Source: Myxococcota bacterium
GTDB lineage: Bacteria; Myxococcota_A; UBA9160; PR03
DNA: 10,961 nucleotides
NCBI GenBank assembly: GCA_025453505.1
Contig: JALOQG010000051.1
Coordinates: forward strand, 1-10,961
Direction: 5' to 3'
Part shown: positions 1 to 6,975 of the stretch, piece by piece
How positions within the stretch are numbered: position 1 is the stretch's first letter
Layout: the number at the start of each line of letters is the position of its first letter
The notes under the pieces: model-generated
What the model was told of the DNA's origin: nothing
Databases searched by the model: none
The model's input: only the letters and a program-made list of their open reading frames with translations
Position numbers and translations under genes: made by a program

Positions 1-641
1 CGGTCGAGCAGTCGCTGCTCGCGCACAACCGCGACGCGGCCGCGCAGCTGCGCGATGCGCTCGCGGCGCGCGGCATCGAGGCGATCGCGCTGGTCGGCGG
101 ACCGGGCGCGGGCAAGACGAGCCTGCTCGAGGCGACCTTCGCGGCGCTCGGCCGCGACGCGAGCGCCCGCGAGGCCGTCGTCGAGGGCGACTGCGCCACG
201 GATCTCGACGCGCGGCGTGTCGCCGCGTGCGGAGCGCGCGCGGTGCAGGTCGCGACGGGCGCGCTCTGCCATCTCGACGCGCATCTCGTCGCGCACGCGA
301 TCGAGCGCATCGATCTGCGCGGCGTCGCGCGGCTGTGGATCGAGAACGTCGGCAACCTGGTCTGCACGGCGGGCTTTCCGTGCGGCGAGCACCGCCGCGT
401 CGCGCTGCTCTCGGTGCCCGAAGGCGACGACAAACCCGAGAAGTACCCCGCCCTCTTCGCGTCGGCGGACCTGCTCGTCGTGACCAAGGCCGATCTGCTC
501 CCGCACGTCGCGTTCGACGTCGAGCGCTGCGTCGCGGCGGCGCGTCGCGTGCGGCCCGGCCTCGCGCACCTCGTCCTCTCGGCGCGCAGCGGCGCGGGCA
601 TGGACGCCTGGCTCGCGTGGCTCGCGCAGGGCGGACGCTGA
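1..641 (+). CDS. hypB: HypB, nickel-delivering GTPase of hydrogenase maturation (5' partial)
   Basis: HypB is a cytoplasmic SIMIBI-class GTPase that, with HypA, inserts nickel into the [NiFe]-hydrogenase large subunit. The frame is open from position 3 and the true start lies left of the window, so the N-terminal segment (often CxxC or His-rich in this family) cannot be judged. Visible motifs are the Walker A loop GGPGAGKTS (99-122), VVEGDCATD for switch I, the GALCHLDA metal site with adjacent Cys and His (267-272), ENVGNLVC with a third metal-site Cys (363-365), EGDDKPEKYP, and a C-terminal SARSGAGMDAWLAW. The nucleotide-specificity motif reads TKAD instead of NKxD. There is an extra Cys in FPCGE (381-383). 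The stop is one base before the hypC start, so translation is probably coupled. Identity is secure from motif order and from the hypCDEF genes that follow. Confidence 0.96.
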   Translation, partial: VEQSLLAHNRDAAAQLRDALAARGIEAIALVGGPGAGKTSLLEATFAALGRDASAREAVVEGDCATDLDARRVAACGARAVQVATGALCHLDAHLVAHAIERIDLRGVARLWIENVGNLVCTAGFPCGEHRRVALLSVPEGDDKPEKYPALFASADLLVVTKADLLPHVAFDVERCVAAARRVRPGLAHLVLSARSGAGMDAWLAWLAQGGR

Positions 642-642
642 C

Positions 643-882
643 GTGTGTCTCGCCGTCCCGGGCCAGGTCGAGAGCCTGCACGACGACGCGGGCCTGCGCA
701 TGGCGCGTATCGACTTCGGCGGCGTGTACAAGACCGTGTGCGTCGAGACGCTCGCCGACGTCGCCCCGGGCGCGTGGGTGCTCGTGCACGCCGGAGTCGC
801 CCTCCAGCTCCTCGACGCCGAAGCCGCCGCCGAGAGCCTGCGCCTGCTCGCCGAGGCGGCGCGCCTCGGACCGACGCCGTGA
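643..882 (+). CDS. hypC: HypC, hydrogenase assembly chaperone
   Basis: HypC (HypC/HybG/HupF family) is a small chaperone that binds HypD while the Fe(CN)2CO group is built, then carries it to the hydrogenase large-subunit precursor. The 79-residue product starts MCLAVPGQV, the family signature in which Cys2 is the essential iron-binding residue once Met1 is removed. This fixes the start at the GTG at 643, one base after the hypB stop. The later segment VLVHAGVALQLLD carries the conserved His (His49). Length is normal for the family. I see no strong Shine-Dalgarno sequence, so expression probably relies on coupling to hypB. The stop overlaps the hypD start in a GTGA. Confidence 0.97.
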   Translation: MCLAVPGQVESLHDDAGLRMARIDFGGVYKTVCVETLADVAPGAWVLVHAGVALQLLDAEAAAESLRLLAEAARLGPTP

Positions 883-1982
883 GGTTCGTCGAGGAGTACC
901 GCGACCCCGCCCTCATGCGCGGGATCGCCGACGCGATCGTGCGTCGCGCGACGCGGCGCTGGACGATCATGGAGGTGTGCGGCGGACAGACGCACGCGAT
1001 CGTCGAGCACGGGATCGACCAGCTCCTCGATCCCGCCGTCGAGCTGCTGCACGGTCCGGGCTGCCCCGTCTGCGTGACGCCGCTCGAGACGCTCGATCGC
1101 GCCGCGGCGCTCGCCGAGGAGGCCGGCGCGATCGTCTGCACCTTCGGCGACATGCTGCGCGTGCCGGGCACGCGCGGCGATCTCTTCAGCGTGCGCGCGC
1201 GCGGCGGCGCCGTGCGTGTCGTCTATGCGCCGCTCGACGCCGCACGGCTCGCCGAGCGCACGCCCGATCGCGCCGTCGTGTTCCTCGCCGTCGGCTTCGA
1301 GACGACCGCGCCCGCCGTCGCGACCGCCGCGCGCTGGGCGCGCGCGCGCGGGCTCGGCAACTTCTTCCTGCTCGTCTCGCACGTCCGCGTGCCGCCCGCG
1401 CTCGAGGCGATCGCGTCCGCGGAGGACACGCGCGTCGAGGCCTTCCTCGCCGCGGGCCACGTCTGCACCGTGATGGGCACGGCGGAGTACGAGCCGATCG
1501 CGCGGCGCCATCGCCTGCCGATCGTCGCGACGGGCTTCGAGCCGGTGGACATCCTCGAAGGCGTCGCCCTCGCGGTCGAGCAGCTCGAAGCGGGCGAGAC
1601 AGGGGTCTCGATCCAGTACCGGCGCGCGGTGCGGCCCGCGGGAAACCCGGCTGCGCGCGCGATCCTGGACGAAGTGTTCGAGATCGCCGACCGGCCGTGG
1701 CGCGGGATCGGCGTCGTGCCGGGCGGCGGCTTCGCGTTGCGCAGCGCGTATCACGCGCTCGATGCGGAGCGCGCGTTCCCGCTGCTCGCCGCGCGCGCGC
1801 CCGTCACCGAACCCGCCGCGTGCCGCGCCGGCGACGTGCTGCGCGGCGCACTGCGTCCGCCCGAGTGCCCGGCGTTCGGCCGCGCGTGTACGCCCGAGCA
1901 TCCGCTCGGCGCGCCGATGGTCTCGACCGAAGGCGCCTGCGCCGCGTACTACCGCTGGCGCGGTGCGGAGGCGTGCGCATGA
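879..1982 (+). CDS. hypD: HypD, Fe-S scaffold for Fe(CN)2CO assembly
   Basis: HypD is the cytoplasmic [4Fe-4S] scaffold that, with HypC, assembles the Fe(CN)2CO unit of [NiFe] hydrogenases. The chosen start is GTG 879, in the GTGA overlap with the hypC stop; it gives 367 residues beginning RFVEEYRDP after the initiator, as in known HypD proteins. Catalytic motifs are EVCGGQTHAI (Cys34), GPGCPVCVTP (Cys62 and Cys65) and CTFGDMLRVPG. The C-terminal cluster region has PPECPAFGRACTPEHPLG (Cys330, Cys337) and STEGACAAYYRW (Cys354). The region before VLRG reads ACRAGDVLRG: Cys315 sits two residues ahead of the place where E. coli HypD has RCGEVL. This is the one unusual feature. The gene ends in an ATGA overlap with hypE. 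Confidence 0.97.
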   Translation: MRFVEEYRDPALMRGIADAIVRRATRRWTIMEVCGGQTHAIVEHGIDQLLDPAVELLHGPGCPVCVTPLETLDRAAALAEEAGAIVCTFGDMLRVPGTRGDLFSVRARGGAVRVVYAPLDAARLAERTPDRAVVFLAVGFETTAPAVATAARWARARGLGNFFLLVSHVRVPPALEAIASAEDTRVEAFLAAGHVCTVMGTAEYEPIARRHRLPIVATGFEPVDILEGVALAVEQLEAGETGVSIQYRRAVRPAGNPAARAILDEVFEIADRPWRGIGVVPGGGFALRSAYHALDAERAFPLLAARAPVTEPAACRAGDVLRGALRPPECPAFGRACTPEHPLGAPMVSTEGACAAYYRWRGAEACA

Positions 1983-3034
1983 CCGCGCCCATCGATCCCG
2001 CGGCGATCGTGTGTCCCGTTCCGAGCGACGACCGCGAGCGCGTGACGCTCGCCCACGGCGCCGGCGCCGGTGCGTCGGCGCGTCTCTTCGAGACGCTGCT
2101 GTGGCCGCGGCTCGGCAACGCCGCGCTCGCGCCGCGTCACGACGGCGCGATCCTCGCCGCCGGCGACGCGCAGCTCGCGTTCACCACCGACGGTTTCGTC
2201 GTGTCGCCGCTCGTGTTCCCGGGCGGCACCATCGGCTCGCTCGCCGTGCACGGCACGCTCAACGATCTCGCCATGTGCGGCGCCCGGCCGCTCGCCCTGT
2301 CTTGCGCGCTGGTGATCGAGGAAGGCCTGCCGATGGCGACGCTCGAACGCGTCATCGACTCGCTGGCCGCCGCCGCGCGCGAAGCCGGCGTCCCGGTCGC
2401 GACCGGCGACACGAAGGTCGTCGAACGCGGCAAGGGCGACGGCCTCTTCGTGACGACGACGGGCGTCGGAGTGGTCGAGGGCGGCGTCGCGCTGCGCCCC
2501 GACCGCGTGCGCGCCGGCGACGCGATCCTCGTCTCGGGATCGATCGGGCGACACGGCGCCGCGATCCTCTCGGTACGCGAGGGCATCGACTTCGAGTCCG
2601 ACATCGTGAGCGACTCGGCGTGGCTCGGGCCTCTCGTCGCGGCGCTGCTCGAAGCCGTGCCCGACGCACACTGCCTGCGCGATCCGACGCGCGGCGGCGT
2701 CGGCGCCGCCCTGCACGAGATCGCGCGCGGCGCCGCACTCGAAGTCGAGATCGACGACGGGCCGATCCCGATCGACGCCCCCGTGCGCGCGGCGTGCGAG
2801 CTGCTCGGACTCGATCCGCTCTTCCTCGCGTGCGAAGGACGCTGTCTCGCGTTCGTCGCCGAGCGCGACGCGGATCGCGCGCTCGCCGCGCTGCGCGCGC
2901 ATCCGCTCGGCCGCGACGCGGCGCGCATCGGCCGCGTGCTCGAAGGGCCGGCGCGCGTCTGCGTGCGCACGCGCACCGGCGCGCGCCGGCTGCTCGTGCT
3001 ACCGGCCGGCGACCCGCTCCCGCGGATCTGCTGA
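1979..3034 (+). CDS. hypE: HypE, carbamoyl dehydratase making the hydrogenase cyanide ligand
   Basis: HypE is a PurM/AIR-synthase-fold ATPase. It accepts a carbamoyl group from HypF on its C-terminal Cys and dehydrates it to a thiocyanate, the cyanide donor for HypC-HypD. The 351-residue product ends in PRIC, the invariant carbamoyl-accepting tail. Other family segments are FTTDGFVVSPLVFPGGTIGSL, VHGTLNDLAMCGARPLALS, ATGDTKVVERGKGDGLF and LRDPTRGGVGAALHEIA. The start ATG 1979 overlaps the hypD stop as ATGA, and GGAG at 1967-1970 is a well-placed ribosome binding site. The N-terminal glycine stretch reads HGAGAG where many relatives have a GSGG/GGGG-like run. The stop shares one base with the hypF ATG (TGATG), which fits 1:1 coupled synthesis of two partner enzymes. 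Confidence 0.97.
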   Translation: MTAPIDPAAIVCPVPSDDRERVTLAHGAGAGASARLFETLLWPRLGNAALAPRHDGAILAAGDAQLAFTTDGFVVSPLVFPGGTIGSLAVHGTLNDLAMCGARPLALSCALVIEEGLPMATLERVIDSLAAAAREAGVPVATGDTKVVERGKGDGLFVTTTGVGVVEGGVALRPDRVRAGDAILVSGSIGRHGAAILSVREGIDFESDIVSDSAWLGPLVAALLEAVPDAHCLRDPTRGGVGAALHEIARGAALEVEIDDGPIPIDAPVRAACELLGLDPLFLACEGRCLAFVAERDADRALAALRAHPLGRDAARIGRVLEGPARVCVRTRTGARRLLVLPAGDPLPRIC

Positions 3035-5337
3035 TGGCGCGCGTGCGGCGCGAAGTGCACGTGCGCGGCGCCGTGCAGGGCGTCGGCTTCCGTCCCTGGG
3101 CCTTGCAGCGCGCGCGCCGGCTCGATCTCGGCGGTCACGCACGCAATGCGCCGGGCGGCGTGGTGATCGCGGTCGAAGGCCGCGACGCGGACGTCGCGCG
3201 CTTCGTCGCGACGCTGCGGAGCGAAGCGCCGCGCGGCGCCCGCATCGAGTCGATCGAGATCGAGGAGCGCGCGCCGCGCGGCGAGGCGGCGTTCGCGATC
3301 GCGCCGAGCGAGCCGGGCGCGCCCGCGACGCTGCCACGCCTGCCGCTCGACGCGCCGGTCTGCGACGCGTGTCTCGCCGAGCTCTTCGATCCCGCGTCGC
3401 GCCGCTACCGCTACGCCTTCACGCACTGCGCGAGCTGCGGCCCGCGCGCGGCGGTGCTGTCCTCCTTGCCGTGGGACCGCGAGCGCAGCGCCCTCGCCGC
3501 CTTCCCGGCGTGCGCCGCCTGCCGCGCCGAATACGAGGACCCGGACGACCGCCGCCATCACGCGGAGTCGATCGCGTGTCCCGCGTGCGGACCGCGGCTC
3601 GCGGCCTTCACGGCCGATGGCGGCGCGCTCGATGGCGATCCGATCGAACGCGCCGCCGCGCTGCTGCGCGACGCGGGCGTCGTCGCGCTGAAGTCGAGCG
3701 GCGGCTACCACCTCGCCGCGGACGCGACACGGGAGTCCGCCGTAGCGCTCTTGCGCGCGCGCAAGCAGCGCCCGACCCGGCCGCTCGCGCTGCTCGTGCC
3801 GGACCTCGCGACGGCGCGACAGCTGGCGGTGTTGACGCCCGCGGACGAGGCGCTGCTCGCGGGACCGGCGCACGCGATCGTCGTCGCCCCGCGGCGCGAC
3901 GCCGGCTGCGCGCGACTCGCGCTCGCGGAGTCCGTGGCGCCCGGCATTCGCGATCTCGGCCTGCTGCTGCCGTACGCGCCGCTGCACCATCTGCTGCTGC
4001 GCGGCGAGCGCGCGGCCGATGCGCGCTTCGTCGCGCTCGTCCTGACGTCGGCCAACGCGAGCGGCGAGCCGACGCTGCACGACGACGCGACCGCGCGCGC
4101 CGCGCTGCGCGGAATCGCCGATCTCGTCGTCGCGCACGATCGCGCCGTGCTGCGTCCGAACGACGACTCGGTGTTCCGCAGCAGCGCGCACGGCCCGATT
4201 CCGATGCGCCTCTCGCGCGCCGCGGCGCCGCTCGTGCTGGCGCTGCCCGGCGGCCTGCAGGCACGCGAGCCGATCTGGGCGATCGGGGGCGACTGGAAGT
4301 GCGCGCCCGCGCTCGCGTGCGGCGGCGAGATCCTGCTCGGCGAACACGTCGGCGATCTCGGCCACGTCGCGACGCACGACGCCGCGCAGCAGCGGCTGCG
4401 CGATCTCGCGCAGTTCGCCGGCGTCGCGCCCGCGCTCGCCGCGCACGACCTGCATCCCGATTCGGCCGGCGCCGCGCTCGCCGCGGCGCTCGCGCCCCGC
4501 ACCTTCGCGGTGCAGCATCACCACGCGCACGCCGTCGCGTGCCTGGTCGAGCACGGGCGATCGGAGCCGGCGCTCGCGCTCGCGCTCGACGGGATCGGAT
4601 ACGGCAGCGACGGCGCCGCGTGGGGCGGTGAGCTGCTGCGCGTCGACTTCGCGGGCTTCGAACGGCTCGCGCATCTCGAACGCGTTCCGCTCGCGGGCGG
4701 CGACGCGGCGGCGCGCGAGCCGTGGCGCATGGCGGCGATGTGGCTCGCGCGCGCGTTTCCGGACGGGGCGCCGCGACTCGCGTGGCACGCGCGCCGCGAC
4801 GCGGGCCGGCTCGCCGCGCTCGAGGCGATCGCGGCCCGCGGCGTCGCGAGCCCGCCGACGTCGTCGTGCGGGCGGCTCTTCGACGCGGTCGCCTCGCTGC
4901 TCGATCTCGTCGACGCGAACGGGCACGAGGCCGAAGCGGCGATGGCGCTCGAAGCGTGCGCGGGCGATGCGGAGCCTGCGCCGCTCGACGCTGCCGGCGC
5001 GGCGAGCGATGCGTCCGGCGTGATCGCGATCGCGCCGCTCGTGCGCGCGCTGGTGCTGGCCCACGCGCGCGGCGTCGCGCGCGACGCGCTCGCCGCGGCG
5101 TTCCATCACGGCCTCGCGGACCGGCTGGCGCACGCGGTGATCCGCGTCGCGCGCGAACGGGCGCTCGGCGTCGTCGTGCTGACGGGCGGCTGCTTCCAGA
5201 ACCGCCTGCTGCTCGAACTCGTGCACGCGCGACTCGCCGCCGCGGGCCTCGCGCCGCTCCTCCACGAGCGGCTGCCCCCGAACGACGGCGCGCTCGCCGT
5301 AGGCCAGCTCGCGATCGCAGCCACCCACGCGTCCTGA
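3034..5337 (+). CDS. hypF: HypF, carbamoyltransferase of hydrogenase maturation
   Basis: HypF uses carbamoyl phosphate and ATP to make carbamoyl-adenylate and transfers the carbamoyl group to the C-terminal Cys of HypE. The 767-residue length and domain order match the family. The acylphosphatase domain (about 1-90) has GAVQGVGFRPW with Arg20 and Asn38. The zinc-finger region has four CxxC pairs (Cys110/113, 132/135, 160/163, 182/185) with 18-residue gaps inside each finger. The YrdC-like domain (about 200-395) has KSSGGYHLAAD, RKQRPTRPLALL, SANASGEP and HDRAVLRPNDDSVFR. The Kae1-like domain (about 410-767) has VQHHHAHAVA (His495-499), DGIGYGSDGAAWGGE, TSSCGRLFDAVASLL, TGGCFQNRLL and PPNDGALAVGQ. 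Several usually conserved stretches are altered, for example CGPRAAVLSSLPWDR and GGDWKCAPALACGGEILLG. ATG 3034 overlaps the hypE stop by one base. It is the last hyp gene. Confidence 0.96.
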   Translation: MARVRREVHVRGAVQGVGFRPWALQRARRLDLGGHARNAPGGVVIAVEGRDADVARFVATLRSEAPRGARIESIEIEERAPRGEAAFAIAPSEPGAPATLPRLPLDAPVCDACLAELFDPASRRYRYAFTHCASCGPRAAVLSSLPWDRERSALAAFPACAACRAEYEDPDDRRHHAESIACPACGPRLAAFTADGGALDGDPIERAAALLRDAGVVALKSSGGYHLAADATRESAVALLRARKQRPTRPLALLVPDLATARQLAVLTPADEALLAGPAHAIVVAPRRDAGCARLALAESVAPGIRDLGLLLPYAPLHHLLLRGERAADARFVALVLTSANASGEPTLHDDATARAALRGIADLVVAHDRAVLRPNDDSVFRSSAHGPIPMRLSRAAAPLVLALPGGLQAREPIWAIGGDWKCAPALACGGEILLGEHVGDLGHVATHDAAQQRLRDLAQFAGVAPALAAHDLHPDSAGAALAAALAPRTFAVQHHHAHAVACLVEHGRSEPALALALDGIGYGSDGAAWGGELLRVDFAGFERLAHLERVPLAGGDAAAREPWRMAAMWLARAFPDGAPRLAWHARRDAGRLAALEAIAARGVASPPTSSCGRLFDAVASLLDLVDANGHEAEAAMALEACAGDAEPAPLDAAGAASDASGVIAIAPLVRALVLAHARGVARDALAAAFHHGLADRLAHAVIRVARERALGVVVLTGGCFQNRLLLELVHARLAAAGLAPLLHERLPPNDGALAVGQLAIAATHAS

Positions 5338-5438
5338 TCCACCATCCCTCGCCGCCGCGCAAGCTGCGCCGGGCGGAAAATCACCGGGCGCCGCGATCGC
5401 CACAGGCTTACTCTCGTCCCATTCGTACCGCCTTCGAG

Positions 5439-5445
5439 AAGAGGA
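5439..5445 (+). promoter_or_regulatory. Ribosome binding site for the small exported protein
   Basis: AAGAGGA lies five bases before the ATG at 5451. It is one of the clearest Shine-Dalgarno sequences in the window and supports that start. The rest of the 113-bp gap after hypF (5338-5438) shows no convincing promoter or terminator. Confidence 0.6.
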
Positions 5446-5450
5446 ATTCC

Positions 5451-5789
5451 ATGAAACTTCGATTCGCTCTCACGTTGGCCGCGGTGCTCTTCGCGAGCGG
5501 CGCCGCGTTCGCCGAAGATCCGGCCCCGCCGACGCCCGCCGATCCCACGACCGAGCAGCGCCAGCAGATGGCGGAGACGCACCGAAAGATGGCCGAGTGC
5601 CTCGCCTCGACGCGACCCTTGGCGGAGTGCCACGCCGAGATGCACGCGAGCTGTCAGGCGAACCACATGCAGGGCTGTCCGATGCTGGGCGCTCCGATGG
5701 GCGGCGGCATGGGGCGTGGCATGCGCCACGGACCGGGCGCCATGGGCACAGCGCCGACGCCGCCCTTGCCGACCGACGGCCCGAAGTAG
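5451..5789 (+). CDS. Small exported Met/His/Cys-rich protein, possible metal binder
   Basis: I do not recognise a named family. The 112-residue product has a clear Sec signal peptide (MKLRF, hydrophobic stretch to about residue 20, AFA before Glu22), predicting a mature periplasmic protein of about 91 residues. A Pro/Thr-rich linker (about 24-34) precedes a probably helical core, residues 35-79. The core has four Cys (50, 60, 68, 76) and His44, His61, His65 and His72, with motifs such as AECHAEMH and NHMQGCPM. The tail is Gly/Met-rich with Met83, 87, 91 and 98, and ends with a Pro-rich segment. This density of soft metal ligands suggests binding of Cu(I), Ni(II) or a similar ion, or two disulfides; both are inferences. 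It follows hypF by 113 bp with its own good ribosome binding site, and precedes an antiporter gene in the same frame. Confidence 0.8.
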   Translation: MKLRFALTLAAVLFASGAAFAEDPAPPTPADPTTEQRQQMAETHRKMAECLASTRPLAECHAEMHASCQANHMQGCPMLGAPMGGGMGRGMRHGPGAMGTAPTPPLPTDGPK

Positions 5790-5822
5790 CGGGCGACGGG
5801 CGAGCCGGCGACGGGTAACGCA

Positions 5823-6926
5823 TTGGACGCGACTACGATCTTCCTGTTCCTCGCGGGTCTCGCCCTTTTGGTGTTGGGCGCCGAGGCGCTCGTGCGCGGC
5901 GCTTCGCGGCTCGCGCTCGCAGCAGGCGTTTCGCCGCTCGTCGTCGGCCTCACCGTCGTCGCGTACGGCACCAGCGCGCCGGAGATGGCGATCAGCGTCA
6001 AATCGGCGCTGCAGGGAAGCGCGGGCGCCGACCTCGCCCTCGGCAACGTCGTCGGCTCCAACATCTTCAACGTGCTCTTCATCCTCGGCGTGTCGGCCAC
6101 GATCGCGCCGCTGGTCGTGCACCAGCAGCTGGTGCGGCTGGACGTGCCGATCATGATCGGCGCATCGCTGCTCGCGCTGCTCTTCGCGCTCGACGGCCGC
6201 GTCAGCCGTATCGAAGGGGCCGTGCTCGTCGCCACTGCGATCGCCTACACGGTCTTCCTCGTCTGGCAGAGCCGGCGCGAGACCGACGCGGTGAAGCACG
6301 AGTACGAGCAGGAGTTCGACGGCGCGCCCGCGAGCGGGGCGCGCGGATGGGTCGGCAACGCCGCCTTCGTGCTGGTGGGTCTCGCCCTGCTCGTGATCGG
6401 CGCCCGCTGGCTGGTCGATGCGTCGATCTCGTTCGCGCGAGTGGTCGGCGTGTCCGAGCTCGTGATCGGCCTCACGATCGTGGCGGCGGGTACGTCGATG
6501 CCGGAGGTCGCGACCTCGGTCATCGCCACACTGCGGGGCGAGCGCGACATCGCGGTCGGCAACGTCGTCGGCAGCTGCATCTTCAACCTGCTCGCCGTGC
6601 TCGGTCTCGCGAGCCTGGTCTCGCCCACTGGCGTCGGCGTCGCCGCCGCGGCGTTGAACTTCGACATTCCCGTGATGGTCGCCGTCGCCGTGGCGTGCCT
6701 GCCGATCTTCTTCAGGTCTCACCGGATCGCGCGCTGGGAGGGACTGCTCTTCCTCGGCTACTACGTCGTCTACACGGCCTACCTGGTCCTGGCGTCGCAA
6801 CAGCACGACGCCCTGCCGCGCTTCAGCGCCGTGATGCTCGAATTCGTGATACCGATCACCGCGGCGACGATCGGGGTGCTCGCGTTCCGCGCCTGGCGCC
6901 AGGGCCGGCCCGCGCCGCATTCCTGA
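5823..6926 (+). CDS. CaCA-family calcium/sodium antiporter (YrbG-like)
   Basis: This is an inner-membrane cation/Ca2+ exchanger with two inverted Na_Ca_ex repeats, probably exporting calcium in exchange for sodium or protons. The 367 residues are largely hydrophobic, with about ten membrane segments expected. The first alpha-repeat has GTSAPEMAISV (ion-site Glu54) and GNVVGSNIFN (74-83). The second has AGTSMPEVATSV (Glu228) and GNVVGSCIFN (246-255), where Cys252 replaces the Asn of the first repeat. The two halves are joined by a charged cytoplasmic-type loop, about 149-176. The start is TTG 5823: there is no in-frame ATG or GTG between the previous stop (5787-5789) and this codon, and starting here puts the first membrane helix at the usual place. 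No good ribosome binding site is visible, so the exact start is less certain than the identity. Confidence 0.92.
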   Translation: MDATTIFLFLAGLALLVLGAEALVRGASRLALAAGVSPLVVGLTVVAYGTSAPEMAISVKSALQGSAGADLALGNVVGSNIFNVLFILGVSATIAPLVVHQQLVRLDVPIMIGASLLALLFALDGRVSRIEGAVLVATAIAYTVFLVWQSRRETDAVKHEYEQEFDGAPASGARGWVGNAAFVLVGLALLVIGARWLVDASISFARVVGVSELVIGLTIVAAGTSMPEVATSVIATLRGERDIAVGNVVGSCIFNLLAVLGLASLVSPTGVGVAAAALNFDIPVMVAVAVACLPIFFRSHRIARWEGLLFLGYYVVYTAYLVLASQQHDALPRFSAVMLEFVIPITAATIGVLAFRAWRQGRPAPHS

Positions 6927-6961
6927 ACAGGGCGCGGCCTCCCGAAGCGAGCGGCGCGACC

Positions 6962-6967
6962 TACAAT
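6962..6967 (+). promoter_or_regulatory. Probable -10 box (TACAAT) for a leaderless transcript
   Basis: TACAAT matches the sigma-70 -10 consensus at five of six positions and stands out in very G+C-rich DNA. Its last base is only eight bases before the GTG at 6976, so a start of transcription 7-9 bases downstream would fall at or next to the start codon. No good -35 box is seen 16-18 bases upstream, and no Shine-Dalgarno sequence precedes the GTG. Confidence 0.5.
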
Positions 6968-6975
6968 CGAGCGCC

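Noticed and set aside
1338..1350. A 13-base alternating GC run (possible Z-DNA).
   Set aside because: It encodes an ordinary Ala/Arg stretch of HypD and is expected at this base composition.
2137..5403. A very long open frame on the minus strand opposite hypE and hypF.
   Set aside because: It is antisense to two well-identified genes, has low-complexity Arg/Ala/Glu-rich content and no family motif. Such frames are expected in very G+C-rich coding DNA.
5338..5438. Terminator or promoter after hypF, including two CCGGGCG copies at 5369-5375 and 5384-5390.
   Set aside because: The copies are direct rather than inverted, no T-run follows, and no -35/-10 pair at normal spacing could be found.
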